Shown: piece after piece, positions 25,649-35,366 of the stretch
Position numbering within the stretch: the stretch's first letter is position 1
How the letters are laid out: each line of letters opens with the position of its first letter
Program-made: the position numbers and the translations under genes
The notes under the pieces: generated by a model
Seen by the model: only the letters and a program-made list of their open reading frames with translations
Databases searched by the model: none
Told to the model about the DNA's origin: nothing
DNA from: an uncultured Lachnospiraceae bacterium
Lineage (GTDB): Bacteria > Bacillota > Clostridia > Lachnospirales > Lachnospiraceae
DNA: 64,000 bases
Assembly (NCBI GenBank): GCA_910588655.1
Contig: CAJUPJ010000004.1
Span: 81,402 to 145,401 of the forward strand
Direction: 5' to 3'

Positions 25649-27776
25649 GTACCGGCAGTCCGTTTTCATCCCACTGTACAGTACGTATCCTTGCACTTCT
25701 GCATGGGTCATAAAGAGGGTCTTCTGCACCATAGCCACAATTACCTTCATAACATTCTTTGGAACGTGAATGGTACACAAATATATAATTTCCCTTTTCA
25801 TCTACTGTAAATGAATTATGCCCTGGTCCATATTCTTCTATTAAATCTTCTGATGTAAGGGCAGGTGTTTTCTGTTTTGTCCATGATTTGATGTCCATAA
25901 GGTCTGCTTTTTCATCTGCATACATATATCCAATACAGTATTCTGGTCCTGTTGCAGATGCAGAATAAGCTACAATTACTTTACCATCATGGATTAATAC
26001 AGACGGTCCTTCATTTACTGCAAATGTTACACACTCCCAGTAGTATTCCGGCTTTGTAAGCAGCATTGCCTGGGTAGTAGTTTTCCAAGGCTCTTCTGGA
26101 TTAATCTCTGCCATATACAGGTTTGAATTGCCAACTTTCTGTGCCCATATTACATATGACTTTCCATTACATTCAAAATAAGTCATATCCAGTGAGAAAC
26201 CTGTAAATGATGTTTTATCACCCTTTGCAGCCTGGAATTTCCCTTTTTCAACCCATTTGTCATTATAAGGGTCATTACCTGTACACATAAGTACATGGCA
26301 GTTTATATCCCATACATTATTTGCAGAACCACTGGCTGCATAGTATACATACCATTTTCCGCCAATATAGTGCATTTCTGGTGCCCAGATAAAACGGTGG
26401 GCAGTTTTGCTTTCACTCTCATCCCATAAAACCTTTTCCTCTGCTGTCTTTAAACCTTCAATAGTCTTAGACCTTCTTAAAATTATCCTGTCATACCCGT
26501 CTTTATCCCTTGCACCATACATAGGATAAGATGCTGTAAAATAGTAATACCCATCTGCACCTAATGTAATATACGGGTCTGCGCGGTCAGCAATAAATAT
26601 TTCTGATTTTGTCCCTTTTAATTCCATATCTTCACCTTTGCCTGTATCATAAAGCTGTGCTATTTCTGTATCTGTCTTTGCACCCTGGAACACCTGTACT
26701 TCCCTTACAAATCCTGTATATGTAACATCCGGGTAAGATGACTTTCCAATATATGCTGCAAGGTCATTACCAAATTCACTGAATTTCATATCCAGCTTTG
26801 AAGTCCCAACTTTCTTTCCATTAAAATATCCAGTAATGCTGTCTGCTGTAATTACTGTTACATAATGGTTCCATTCTGTTCCTGTAAATGGGCCGTCTGT
26901 TCCTTTTGATGCAATAGACGGGCTTATTCCAACCTCTGTATTAAAAGGCTCACTTGCATTGCGGGAATTAGTCATAACAGATTTCATGCGTCCAGCAGGG
27001 TTACTTGGGTTTAACAGCCAGTAAGACACTGGCAGTTCTTCTTTTGTTCCTACAAACATTGCACTTGTATTAATTGTGCCGCTGTAATTCTTAAGCCAGA
27101 TAGAAATAGTCATTGTATTGCGTCCTGCAAAAACCTTTTCTGGAAGCTTAATATACGCACCCTTTTCCAGTAAAAGTGACTGGTTCTGCTGTAATGTTGT
27201 ATTTACACCAAAAAGCTCTGCATCATTTCCATTTCCAGACTGGTCTAAAAGACGTTTCCCATCCTCACTGCATGCCATGTTATAATGTATAAGTTCTGAA
27301 ACACTTGTATCTTCTATAACATTATCTGGTGGTGCAGCAGTTGGCACTGGTGTTTCTGCTGCTCCAGGCTCTTCTGTTTCCTGCGGCACACTTTTCTTTG
27401 AAACTTTAACCTGTACAGCCCTTGTTACTGCCCCTGATGCAGTTTTAATCTTTGCCTGTACCGATGCTGTCCCTTGTTTTACAGCCTTAACCACAACAGA
27501 CTGTTTTGATGCCTGGGAAAGTTTTACTACATTTTTACCTTTAGTTACTGACCATTTTACACCCTTAATTTTTATACCTGAAGTATTTTTAATCTTAACC
27601 TTTCTGCTATTTCCAGCCGTAAGTTTAATATTTGTGCTGTCAAGTTTTAATGTTTTTTTAGTAATCCCTGAGGGTTCTGTGTTTTGGGCTGCATATACAT
27701 CAGAAACACCAAAAGATACTAATGTAATAGCTACTGCCATAAAAACAGCAAGTAGTTTTTTCCATTTCCTCTCCAT
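25638..27776 (-). CDS. Secreted family 43 glycoside hydrolase with Ig-like and LamG-like domains
   Basis: AGGAGG before ATG 27776 sets the start; the 712-residue product has a signal peptide (KKLLAVFMAVAITLVSFGVS). A Lys-rich Ig-like segment (about 40-140) and a Pro/Thr linker come next. A LamG/concanavalin-like domain (about 160-375) and a five-bladed GH43 propeller (about 385-712) follow. Catalytic candidates are Asp near 399 (RADPYI), Asp near 528 (SLDMTYF) and Glu near 587 (NEGPSVL), matching the GH43 base, pKa modulator and acid. Likely substrates are arabinan, arabinoxylan or similar plant side chains; exact specificity is not readable. It is a lone gene. Confidence 0.88.
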   Translation of the reverse strand: MERKWKKLLAVFMAVAITLVSFGVSDVYAAQNTEPSGITKKTLKLDSTNIKLTAGNSRKVKIKNTSGIKIKGVKWSVTKGKNVVKLSQASKQSVVVKAVKQGTASVQAKIKTASGAVTRAVQVKVSKKSVPQETEEPGAAETPVPTAAPPDNVIEDTSVSELIHYNMACSEDGKRLLDQSGNGNDAELFGVNTTLQQNQSLLLEKGAYIKLPEKVFAGRNTMTISIWLKNYSGTINTSAMFVGTKEELPVSYWLLNPSNPAGRMKSVMTNSRNASEPFNTEVGISPSIASKGTDGPFTGTEWNHYVTVITADSITGYFNGKKVGTSKLDMKFSEFGNDLAAYIGKSSYPDVTYTGFVREVQVFQGAKTDTEIAQLYDTGKGEDMELKGTKSEIFIADRADPYITLGADGYYYFTASYPMYGARDKDGYDRIILRRSKTIEGLKTAEEKVLWDESESKTAHRFIWAPEMHYIGGKWYVYYAASGSANNVWDINCHVLMCTGNDPYNDKWVEKGKFQAAKGDKTSFTGFSLDMTYFECNGKSYVIWAQKVGNSNLYMAEINPEEPWKTTTQAMLLTKPEYYWECVTFAVNEGPSVLIHDGKVIVAYSASATGPEYCIGYMYADEKADLMDIKSWTKQKTPALTSEDLIEEYGPGHNSFTVDEKGNYIFVYHSRSKECYEGNCGYGAEDPLYDPCRSARIRTVQWDENGLPVLNQ

Positions 27777-27966
27777 AATTAATCCTCCTATATTTGCTTT
27801 ATACCTGCCTGTGCGCACCAGGGCTTAATAAGAATGGCATTATTATATATCCGCTAAATATAAAAGTCTATGATTTGAACCACCACAAACTTGTCTTTTT
27901 CTGCTTTTTTGTGCTAAAATGGCATTACTATTTTAAACTTAGGACAAGGAGGAAACTATATGTGCT

Positions 27967-28125
27967 ATGGATAAAGTCCTTATTACATGTTCAAGTACAA
28001 ATATTGCAAGCAAAAAAACAATACTTGCTAATGGTGGTGTATTTGAAAAAGAAATTTTTGCCTGTGGTGAATATATTAAAAGATATTGGATTTCATTAAA
28101 TACTATAAACGGAGCGTCTGTTTAA
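27967..28125 (+). pseudogene. C-terminal remnant of a GNAT acetyltransferase
   Basis: A 52-codon frame reads MDKVLITCSSTNIASKKTIL and then a GGVFEKEIF...KRYWISL pattern. This matches the last third of many GNAT enzymes (xCxxxNIASRKTIEANGG...KRYWI). The acetyl-CoA-binding part is missing. An AAGGAGG Shine-Dalgarno lies 12 bases before the ATG, and the stop abuts the response-regulator start (28126). It is probably a decayed gene whose ribosome-binding region now serves the operon as a leader. Confidence 0.6.
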
Positions 28126-28812
28126 ATGCAAAATACAAAATCAAGTGCTGGAATTGTAATTATTGAAGATGATATAGAAATCTGTGAAATGGTTAAAAAA
28201 TTCCTTTCCAGTTATAAATATAAAGTGGATTATGCCAATACTGGAAGTGATGGCATAAAACTGTGCCAGAAACTGCTTCCTGACATGGTGGTTTTAGATT
28301 TAATGCTTCCATGTTTAAGTGGTGAAAAAGTCCTGGCAGGACTGCGGGAATTTACGGACTGCCCTGTTATTGTAGTTTCTGCAAAAACAATGGTACAGTC
28401 TAAAATTGAACTTCTGCGTTCTGGTGCAGATGACTATATAACAAAACCCTTTAACTTATATGAACTTCTTGCAAGGATTGAAGCAAACCTTAAACGCAAT
28501 ATAAATATTTATCCTGGTACAGATACCTGCCTGTCTTACAGGGACATGACCATTAAAGGTGACAATGTATTTTTATCTGGAAAACCTGTACAGTTTACAT
28601 CTACAGAATTAAAAATCCTGAAACTGCTTGTAAAGTATCCTGGCAAAATCTTCTCCAAGCAAAATCTTTATGAGTCCGTCTGGCATGAAGAATATGCTTT
28701 TGACAATGATACAATAAATACCCATATAAGCAATCTGCGCAGAAAAATTAAAATCCATACACAGGAAGATTATATAGAAACTGTATGGGGCATTGGTTAT
28801 AAAATAATGTGA
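28126..28812 (+). CDS. OmpR-family response regulator
   Basis: The 228-residue protein has a receiver domain with EDD pocket, phospho-acceptor Asp58 in VVLDLMLP, and VSAK/TKPF switch residues. Its winged-helix domain (about 130-228) ends ETVWGIGYKI. Its ATG abuts the GNAT remnant, so translation may be coupled. It heads a four-gene set RR-ATPase-permease-HK typical of peptide-antibiotic sensing and immunity loci. Confidence 0.92.
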   Translation: MQNTKSSAGIVIIEDDIEICEMVKKFLSSYKYKVDYANTGSDGIKLCQKLLPDMVVLDLMLPCLSGEKVLAGLREFTDCPVIVVSAKTMVQSKIELLRSGADDYITKPFNLYELLARIEANLKRNINIYPGTDTCLSYRDMTIKGDNVFLSGKPVQFTSTELKILKLLVKYPGKIFSKQNLYESVWHEEYAFDNDTINTHISNLRRKIKIHTQEDYIETVWGIGYKIM

Positions 28813-28877
28813 AATACTTTTTCTTTAGATATTCTTTAGTTTTCTCCTGTAAAATATCCTGGAAAGGAGCTGGTAAA

Positions 28878-29795
28878 ATGTCAGAAATAATATGCCAGAC
28901 CATAAACCTTAGTAAATATTATAAAAATTTCCATGCTTTACAGGATATAAATATATCTGTAAAACGTGGCGGGATTTATGGGCTTATAGGTGAAAATGGA
29001 GCTGGAAAATCAACTTTAATCCGTATACTTGCAGGATTATCCTTTAAAAGCGGGGGCAAGATACGTTTATTTGGCTCAGATACAAACCTGGAGCGTGAAC
29101 GTGCAAGGACTGGATGTACAATTGAAATGCCTGCGTTATATAAAGATATGACCGCAGCACAGAACCTGGAAATCCTCCGGGTACAGCGTGGAATACCAGA
29201 CAGGAATAGTATTGCAAAAGCTTTAAGCCTGGCAGGACTGGATTATAAAGACAGGAAAAAGGCAGCAGATTATTCACTTGGAATGAAACAAAGGCTTGCA
29301 CTGGCAGGCGCACTTCTTGGTGAACCAGAATTACTTATACTTGATGAGCCTGTAAACGGGCTTGACCCAACTGGAATTATTGAACTCAGGGAATTATTAA
29401 AAAAACTTGTTAAAGAAAGACAGGCAACTATTTTAATTTCAAGCCATATTTTAAGTGAACTTGACCAGCTTGCAACACATTATGGATTTCTGCATAAAGG
29501 AAGGCTGCTTAAACAGATTAGTGCTGCACAGTTAAGGGAAGAATGTAAACGCCATATAAAATTAAAAACGGATAATGTAGAAAAAGCTGTAATTATTCTG
29601 GAAGAAAAGCTCAAAATAAGGAAATTTTCTGTATATCCAGATAATTCAGTACGTATTTTTGAAAAACTCGAAGAAGTACAGGCTGTTTCTAAAATACTTT
29701 CTGGAAATGGAATTATAATTGAAGAAATATCCGTACAGGGAGAAAACCTGGAAACATATTTTGAAAGACTTGTAGGAGGTATTAAAAATGTTTAA
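28878..29795 (+). CDS. ABC transporter ATP-binding protein (ABC-2, lantibiotic-immunity type)
   Basis: AAAGGAG precedes ATG 28878, preferred over an in-frame ATG at 28809. The 305-residue ATPase has Walker A GENGAGKSTLIRILAG, signature SLGMKQRLALAGALLG, Walker B LLILDEPVNGLDP and His switch ISSHILSEL. A C-terminal extension of about 90 residues is typical of BcrA-like subunits. The signature deviates from LSGGQ (SLGMK), as is normal in this subfamily. It overlaps the permease gene by eight bases. Confidence 0.92.
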   Translation: MSEIICQTINLSKYYKNFHALQDINISVKRGGIYGLIGENGAGKSTLIRILAGLSFKSGGKIRLFGSDTNLERERARTGCTIEMPALYKDMTAAQNLEILRVQRGIPDRNSIAKALSLAGLDYKDRKKAADYSLGMKQRLALAGALLGEPELLILDEPVNGLDPTGIIELRELLKKLVKERQATILISSHILSELDQLATHYGFLHKGRLLKQISAAQLREECKRHIKLKTDNVEKAVIILEEKLKIRKFSVYPDNSVRIFEKLEEVQAVSKILSGNGIIIEEISVQGENLETYFERLVGGIKNV

Positions 29796-30627
29796 CCAGA
29801 TTAAAGCAGAATATTTAAAGTTAAGATTTTCAAGGCTTTTTAAAGCAATACCCCTTCTGTTTTGTGCCGGGCTGGTTCTTTATATGGTTTTTAGCATCTC
29901 CAAAGGCGGTACACAGATATTTGTTTCTGAAGGTGATGAAGAAACAAATACTTCTTTGCAAGGGATAATTGGATTTTTCGCATTTACATTTAATAATGCA
30001 GAAACCCCGGATATTAAAGAAATTATACAGTCATGTATGTCCTGTAATGTATTTTTATGGATAATTATACTTATTTTTACAATCCAGTTTTTCACTTATG
30101 ATTATTTATCTGGGACAATAAAACTGCCTGTTGCATATGGAATAAGCAGGATAAAGCTTTATCTTGCCAAAATGGTAATAACTACGCTTTACAGCGCTGT
30201 ATGTTATTTTTTATTTTCAGTTACCACATTCTGCCTGACATGTTTTTCCACAGGATTTATTCCTGGCAGAAATGATATAAGACAATATTCCGGCTATATA
30301 GCACTTAGCTTTCTTGTAATGTTTTCTTATATACTGCTATGCATGCTTGTATGTATATTTGTAAAAAATACTGCAGTTATTGCCACAACAATGTGTATAT
30401 TTACATTAGGAGGCGCAATTATTTATACTGGAATCTGGCAGAATTTCCACAGCCATATAATCCTTAAATACTTAGTATGGCTTGACCCGCTGTATTACTG
30501 GATGAACCTTGGCACATTACGGCTGGAATATGGTCTTGTCCAGGAAATAGCAGCATATTCTGCTTTTGGGATTTTTATTTTACTTCCTGTTTCATTACTT
30601 TTTGCCAGAAACCAGGAATTCAGATAA
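29788..30627 (+). CDS. ABC-2 type permease
   Basis: The 279-residue protein has about six membrane segments: near 17-36, 86-105, 128-152, 169-192, 200-222 and 248-270. It pairs with the ATPase that its start codon overlaps. An AGGAGG Shine-Dalgarno is inside the ATPase gene end. The pair resembles BcrAB/lantibiotic-immunity exporters, which protect the membrane from peptide antibiotics. Cargo is unknown. Confidence 0.88.
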   Translation: MFNQIKAEYLKLRFSRLFKAIPLLFCAGLVLYMVFSISKGGTQIFVSEGDEETNTSLQGIIGFFAFTFNNAETPDIKEIIQSCMSCNVFLWIIILIFTIQFFTYDYLSGTIKLPVAYGISRIKLYLAKMVITTLYSAVCYFLFSVTTFCLTCFSTGFIPGRNDIRQYSGYIALSFLVMFSYILLCMLVCIFVKNTAVIATTMCIFTLGGAIIYTGIWQNFHSHIILKYLVWLDPLYYWMNLGTLRLEYGLVQEIAAYSAFGIFILLPVSLLFARNQEFR

Positions 30628-30664
30628 AAATAACTGGATTATTGCCTGACTGGAGGAAATTCCC

Positions 30665-31528
30665 ATGTGCTTTTTAATATTACTAAATATTTTAATAGCA
30701 ATCACCTTGTGCTTATGGAAATACCAGATAAGCCAGATAACAAAACAAATCCAGGAAAACAGAAAAATTCGTTTATTCCTGCCAGACAGGCATATTGAAA
30801 AGCTGGCAGGAATTATAAATGAAAAAAGCAATGCAGAAAAAGAACAGCAAATCCAGATATTACAGGAAAAAGAACAATTAAAGCAGTCTGTCCTTAATAT
30901 CAGCCACGATTTAAGAACACCTTTAACCTCTATAAAAGGCTATCTTACACTATTAGAAAACTGTAACAGCAAAGAAGAACAAAAAAGATATATTTCCATT
31001 ATACAATCCAAGGCAGACTATCTGGCTTGCCTGGTACAGATATTTTATGATATATCAATAATAAATAATGATAATTATATACCAGAAATTGAAAAACTTG
31101 ATATCAACAGGATTGTAACAGACTGCCTGCTAGAAAAATACAATGAATTAAAAGAAATCCACCCTGTTATCAGGACAGAAAATTCCCCTGTATGGATATA
31201 TGGAAACTCTACTGCATGTAAAAGGATTATCGAAAACCTTGTTACAAATGCAATAACTGCCACTGATGGCTATATTTTTATTGAAATAAACCAGAATGGT
31301 ATATTTACAATAAAAAACAGCACATCAGGGCTGGAAAACCCTGATATAAGCCTGCTTTTCCAGAAATCCCATGTATATCCGCAGACAGGCAGTAAAGGTC
31401 TTGGGCTTTTTATAGTTAATGAACTGTTAGAAAAGATAAATGGCGGCGTAAAGGAAGCCAGCTTTAATAATAATATCATGGTAATTTCAGTTTATTTTAA
31501 GTTATATAATAATATCCCTTGCAAATAA
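30665..31528 (+). CDS. Sensor histidine kinase
   Basis: The 287-residue kinase starts with a single membrane helix (FLILLNILIAITLCLW) and has no external domain. A coiled-coil linker leads to HisKA with His81 in NISHDLRTPLTSIKGYL. The HATPase domain has a recognisable N box (ENLVTNAITA) and GSKGLGLFIVNELL. GGAGG lies eight bases before the ATG. It likely phosphorylates the response regulator three genes upstream, with the ABC pair as co-sensor. Confidence 0.9.
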   Translation: MCFLILLNILIAITLCLWKYQISQITKQIQENRKIRLFLPDRHIEKLAGIINEKSNAEKEQQIQILQEKEQLKQSVLNISHDLRTPLTSIKGYLTLLENCNSKEEQKRYISIIQSKADYLACLVQIFYDISIINNDNYIPEIEKLDINRIVTDCLLEKYNELKEIHPVIRTENSPVWIYGNSTACKRIIENLVTNAITATDGYIFIEINQNGIFTIKNSTSGLENPDISLLFQKSHVYPQTGSKGLGLFIVNELLEKINGGVKEASFNNNIMVISVYFKLYNNIPCK

Positions 31529-31550
31529 TAAATACTGCAGTATATGTTTA

Positions 31551-32291
31551 TTATCTTATAGGCGTATATAAATTCGCATGTCCTAAAGCATCAGCATGTA
31601 TATACACATCCATAAATGTTATGCCATCCTTTTCATACACATATTCAAAACATGAAAGATATTCCTTGCCTGAATTTTCTTTAAACCCATTGGCATCCAG
31701 GTGTTCCATTATCTTTTTATAAGCGCCTGGTATTAATTCAAATGCCCTTGAAAACGGGTCACGTACTGTAATATATGCATAATCTGCATCACCCTGGCTT
31801 GTTATTTCCACACCTGGACATGCTGGTTCAAACCCATCTGGAAGAATATATGCTGATACATATCCCCTTAACCCGAAACGGTTCTGCTGCTCTAATGATG
31901 CAAATGGAAAATCCCATCCAATACGTTTTGGCTTATATCCTGGAATACTGTTAAGCCCGCTTGCTTCTGCCCATCTGTCCATATATGCACTTACATCATC
32001 TTCAGGATTTGGCGTAATCATAACATATCTTGCCATACGGAAACCTTTTACTTTTCTGACCTTTACTTCAGAATAAATTTCCATTACTCTATTCATATCC
32101 TGTTTAAGCAGTTCATCCACTTTACAATGGAACATATCCCCCATCATAACAAGTTTAGGTATCTCTGGATATGCCTGTCCCATCTCCCATTTTGAGATAG
32201 TCTGCCTTGATACAGATAATCTCTCTGCCATTTCTTCCTGTGTTATATTATTTACTTTCCTTAAATATTGTATATTTTTCCCTAACTTCAT
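31551..32291 (-). CDS. XRE-family regulator with GyrI-like effector-binding domain
   Basis: Residues 1-65 form a Cro/CI-type helix-turn-helix (NITQEEMAERLSVSRQTISK). From about 75 to 245 there is a GyrI/AraC-effector-type domain, with PDGFEPACPGVEI and YAYITVRDPFS leading to PGAYKKIMEHL. Such proteins bind small hydrophobic molecules or act as regulators of drug response. The gene converges with the two-component/ABC set and is 246 residues. The target is unknown. Confidence 0.85.
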   Translation of the reverse strand: MKLGKNIQYLRKVNNITQEEMAERLSVSRQTISKWEMGQAYPEIPKLVMMGDMFHCKVDELLKQDMNRVMEIYSEVKVRKVKGFRMARYVMITPNPEDDVSAYMDRWAEASGLNSIPGYKPKRIGWDFPFASLEQQNRFGLRGYVSAYILPDGFEPACPGVEITSQGDADYAYITVRDPFSRAFELIPGAYKKIMEHLDANGFKENSGKEYLSCFEYVYEKDGITFMDVYIHADALGHANLYTPIR

Positions 32292-32420
32292 AATTATCCC
32301 TATTTCTATATATTTTTTGCATATATGCTTTTGTTTCTATTATTATAACATTATATAATAAATAATAAACAAACCAGAAGTTGCTTTTAAAAACGGGGCA
32401 TGCAACTAACAGTTGCGGCA

Positions 32421-32972
32421 TTACAACCCTGCCAGCTTTTTCCAGAACTTCCTATTTCCCAATAGTTTAGACAATAAAGCGAAAAACAAATATCCCAGCA
32501 CACCTCCAAGGGTATTAAGCATAATGTCATCAATATCAGAAGACCTGCCTGTAAAATACTGTACAAATTCTATTAAAAATGAGAAAGCAGCCATATATAT
32601 TGTAGTTTTATATAACTTCCGGCATCCGTCAAATGCAAGTGGGAATATAAAACCTAATGGAACAAACATAACAATATTAGCAAGTGTCTGTGTAAACTGT
32701 TTTAACAATCCCATTTCCCATTCTTCTGTAAATACCCTAAAAGGGACAAGATTTAAAAAACGGTTTCTGGCAGGCACAATTCTAAATCCTATAATGACAG
32801 TTGCAGAAAGTATAACTATAATACAGACGCCAAATAAAAAATATACCATCTGGCGTGCAAAAGCCACCTTTTTTCTTAACACAAGAAAAACAGGCAAATA
32901 CATGATGGCTAATGCAGCCATCATAATAAGCCCGATTAAAATATAACCAGATATTTCCTGTAAAACTAACAT
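32421..32972 (-). CDS. VanZ-like family membrane protein
   Basis: The 183-residue protein has five membrane helices and the VanZ core: FVPLGFIFPLAF, then FSFLIEFVQYFTGRSSDIDD and MLNTLGGVLGYL. VanZ gives low-level teicoplanin resistance in enterococci by an unclear mechanism; relatives in Clostridia are common and mostly uncharacterised. GGGGGA before the ATG is the Shine-Dalgarno. Confidence 0.88.
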   Translation of the reverse strand: MLVLQEISGYILIGLIMMAALAIMYLPVFLVLRKKVAFARQMVYFLFGVCIIVILSATVIIGFRIVPARNRFLNLVPFRVFTEEWEMGLLKQFTQTLANIVMFVPLGFIFPLAFDGCRKLYKTTIYMAAFSFLIEFVQYFTGRSSDIDDIMLNTLGGVLGYLFFALLSKLLGNRKFWKKLAGL

Positions 32973-33160
32973 AAAAATCCCCCGTTCCTGTACAGATTAC
33001 CAGTATGAAAAATTTATTTTTCACACTAAGTATAAAAAGTATTTTTTATTGAAATTAATATAACAGAAATATTTGCATTATATATCTGTTTTATATACAG
33101 AATTTCTTACAAAAATCCTATTTTTAGAGGAAATTTTTATTAACTGTAAAATTTATGTAT

Positions 33161-34528
33161 TTATATATTTTCAAACCTGCCAGGATTACGCTGCATCCAG
33201 ATAAATGCTGCTGCACATATTAATACAGATAACAAAGAACCTGCCGGTGCAGCAATTCCCATTGGAAAAAGGGTGTCTAAATAATACCTGGATGCAATGT
33301 ATGCAAGCGGGATACGTGCAAATACAATAGAAGCAAAATTATGTATAAATGAAACCATTGACATTCCATAAGCACAGAAATATCCGCTAAAGCAGAAATG
33401 CATCCCTGCAAATATGCAGTCCCATACATAACTGCGCATATACTGTCCCCCAAGCTTAATTACTTCACTATTTCCTGAAAACAGGCTGGCTGCGCTTTCT
33501 GCCGCAAACTGCATAAAAATTGTGACAGCTATTCCAAATGATACAGCAATAACCAAAGCATATTTTAATGTCTGTTTTGCCCTGTAATGTTTCCTTGCAC
33601 CTATATTCTGTGCCGAAAGTGCAGACACTGTTGACAACATTGAAGATGGAACAAGAAAAATTATCCCTATAATTTTCTCCACAATACCAACTGCGGCAGC
33701 ATCATTTAACCCCCTGCGGTTCGCAAATACAGTTATTACAATAAATGCAGCCTGTATAAAACCATCCTGTACTGCAACAGGCAGTCCAATCTTTAAAATA
33801 CTGCCAAGCACCACCCTGTCCAGACAGAAATCTTTCTTAGATATGCCAGGTATCATTTTACGTCTTATAATAGAAACAAAAGAGACTATAACACTGGCTG
33901 CCTGTGATAAAGTAGTTCCCAGTGCCGCCCCTGCTGTGCCCAGTTTTAATACACCAATAAAAATAAAATCCAGAACGATATTAAACACACATGCTACTGC
34001 AATAAAATACATTGGACTTTTTGAATCTCCCAACCCGCGGAAAACTGAACTAATAATATTATAAGCTGTAATAAACGGAATTCCTGCAAAGCATATTTGC
34101 AGGTAAATAACTGTCCCTTCAGCCGCTTCTGCTGGTGTTGACATAATATTTACTATTGGCTTTACTGTAGCTGACAGTATTATTGTAAATACTATAGAAA
34201 GCAGCATAAAAAGAACTGCTGTATTCCCAACTGCTTTGTCAGCCTGGCTTTTGTCACCTGCACCAGCCGCTCTGCCTATTATAACAGTTGCCCCCATAGC
34301 CAGCCCGGTAATTACAACTGTAAGCATATGCATAACCTGGCTTCCGGCAGACACAGCCGTTGTACTCTCCACCCCGTTAAACTGTCCAATAATAAACAGG
34401 TCTGCCATTCCATATAATGTCTGCAGAAAATACGAAAATAAATATGGAATGGAAAAATATAATATTGCTTTTAAAACACTTCCACTTGTAAGGTCTCTTT
34501 CCCTTTTTGCTGTATAACTTCCTGCCAT
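33161..34528 (-). CDS. MATE family efflux transporter
   Basis: AAGGAG precedes ATG 34528, nine codons inside the longest frame. The 455-residue protein has 12 hydrophobic helices and MATE signatures: ILYFSIPYLFSYFLQTLYGM at the start, AVSAGSQVMHML, and the second-half repeat VGIVEKIIGIIFLVPSSMLS. MATE proteins export cationic drugs or metabolites with Na+ or H+ influx. It stands alone; the divergent neighbour is far. Confidence 0.92.
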   Translation of the reverse strand: MAGSYTAKRERDLTSGSVLKAILYFSIPYLFSYFLQTLYGMADLFIIGQFNGVESTTAVSAGSQVMHMLTVVITGLAMGATVIIGRAAGAGDKSQADKAVGNTAVLFMLLSIVFTIILSATVKPIVNIMSTPAEAAEGTVIYLQICFAGIPFITAYNIISSVFRGLGDSKSPMYFIAVACVFNIVLDFIFIGVLKLGTAGAALGTTLSQAASVIVSFVSIIRRKMIPGISKKDFCLDRVVLGSILKIGLPVAVQDGFIQAAFIVITVFANRRGLNDAAAVGIVEKIIGIIFLVPSSMLSTVSALSAQNIGARKHYRAKQTLKYALVIAVSFGIAVTIFMQFAAESAASLFSGNSEVIKLGGQYMRSYVWDCIFAGMHFCFSGYFCAYGMSMVSFIHNFASIVFARIPLAYIASRYYLDTLFPMGIAAPAGSLLSVLICAAAFIWMQRNPGRFENI

Positions 34529-34622
34529 AACCAGTCTCCTTCCAGGAACAGGCAAAATATATGCAACCCTGTAAAATACCCTGGCTTTTTAATACATTCC
34601 TGATAATAAAACATTTTAATAG

Positions 34623-35231
34623 TTAATTATCTTTCCATCCATTATCTGCTTCCCACATACAGTCTGTAACCTGCATATCTGTAAATTTTGCTTTATATGT
34701 GCCTGTTGTTGGGCTGCAGGCATATATTCCAAATGAAATACTGCCTGCCCCTTGTACCATGTGGAAAATGCGCATCTGCCTGTAATCTTTTCCATCATAA
34801 CTATACTCTATGCAGTAATCACTTTTTCTTCTGCTAAAACGGTAGAACATTTCTTTTATGTCTGATGGGATATCTGTAGTTGCCCAGTCAGAATAACCTT
34901 TATTAGTAACTACACTGCCTAATCTTTGGAAATGTTCATTTTCATATTCTATAGATGCTTTAAACCAGTTATCACTATCTAAATACATAACAACCCCGCA
35001 CTGGTCAAATCTGTCCTTACTTTCAAACTGTGTTTTAACATTAAAAGAAAAAAATTCCTCATCTGTTTCAGCTTGGAAAACCGGAGCATTATCATTCTGA
35101 AATCCATAATATGTCCTTGCCCATAAATCAGTACCTTTTTCAGTGATAATCTCAACACTGTTTCCAGTTATAGTAACATTTTCTGGTTTACGTGTCCACT
35201 CTGGTTTCATCTGTAAAAATCCAATATTCAT
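34623..35231 (-). CDS. DUF1349 domain protein (concanavalin-like)
   Basis: The 202-residue cytoplasmic-looking protein (no signal peptide) fits the DUF1349 pattern: DLWARTYYGFQNDNAP, FDQCGVVMYLDSDNWFKASI, EYSYDGKDYRQMRIFH, ending in a FGIYACSP motif. The family adopts a beta-sandwich and is often beside carbohydrate genes. The start at 35231 has a GGGGA-type Shine-Dalgarno. It is divergent from the AraC regulator, which may control it. Confidence 0.85.
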   Translation of the reverse strand: MNIGFLQMKPEWTRKPENVTITGNSVEIITEKGTDLWARTYYGFQNDNAPVFQAETDEEFFSFNVKTQFESKDRFDQCGVVMYLDSDNWFKASIEYENEHFQRLGSVVTNKGYSDWATTDIPSDIKEMFYRFSRRKSDYCIEYSYDGKDYRQMRIFHMVQGAGSISFGIYACSPTTGTYKAKFTDMQVTDCMWEADNGWKDN

Positions 35232-35366
35232 TTTATATCCCCTTTCCTGTCCCCAAAAAATTATTTTATTTATGAATTATATCATTGTACTTTCTGTTAT
35301 TCATTGCATATAATCACTTAATTATGGTACAATAACACCAAAAACTCCTGGAGCGTGATATTACAT

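Noticed and set aside
27794..28099. 101-residue open frame overlapping the GNAT remnant
   Set aside because: It starts inside the GH43 leader region, has no ribosome-binding site and no protein-like pattern; the remnant frame (27967-28125) fits a known family instead.
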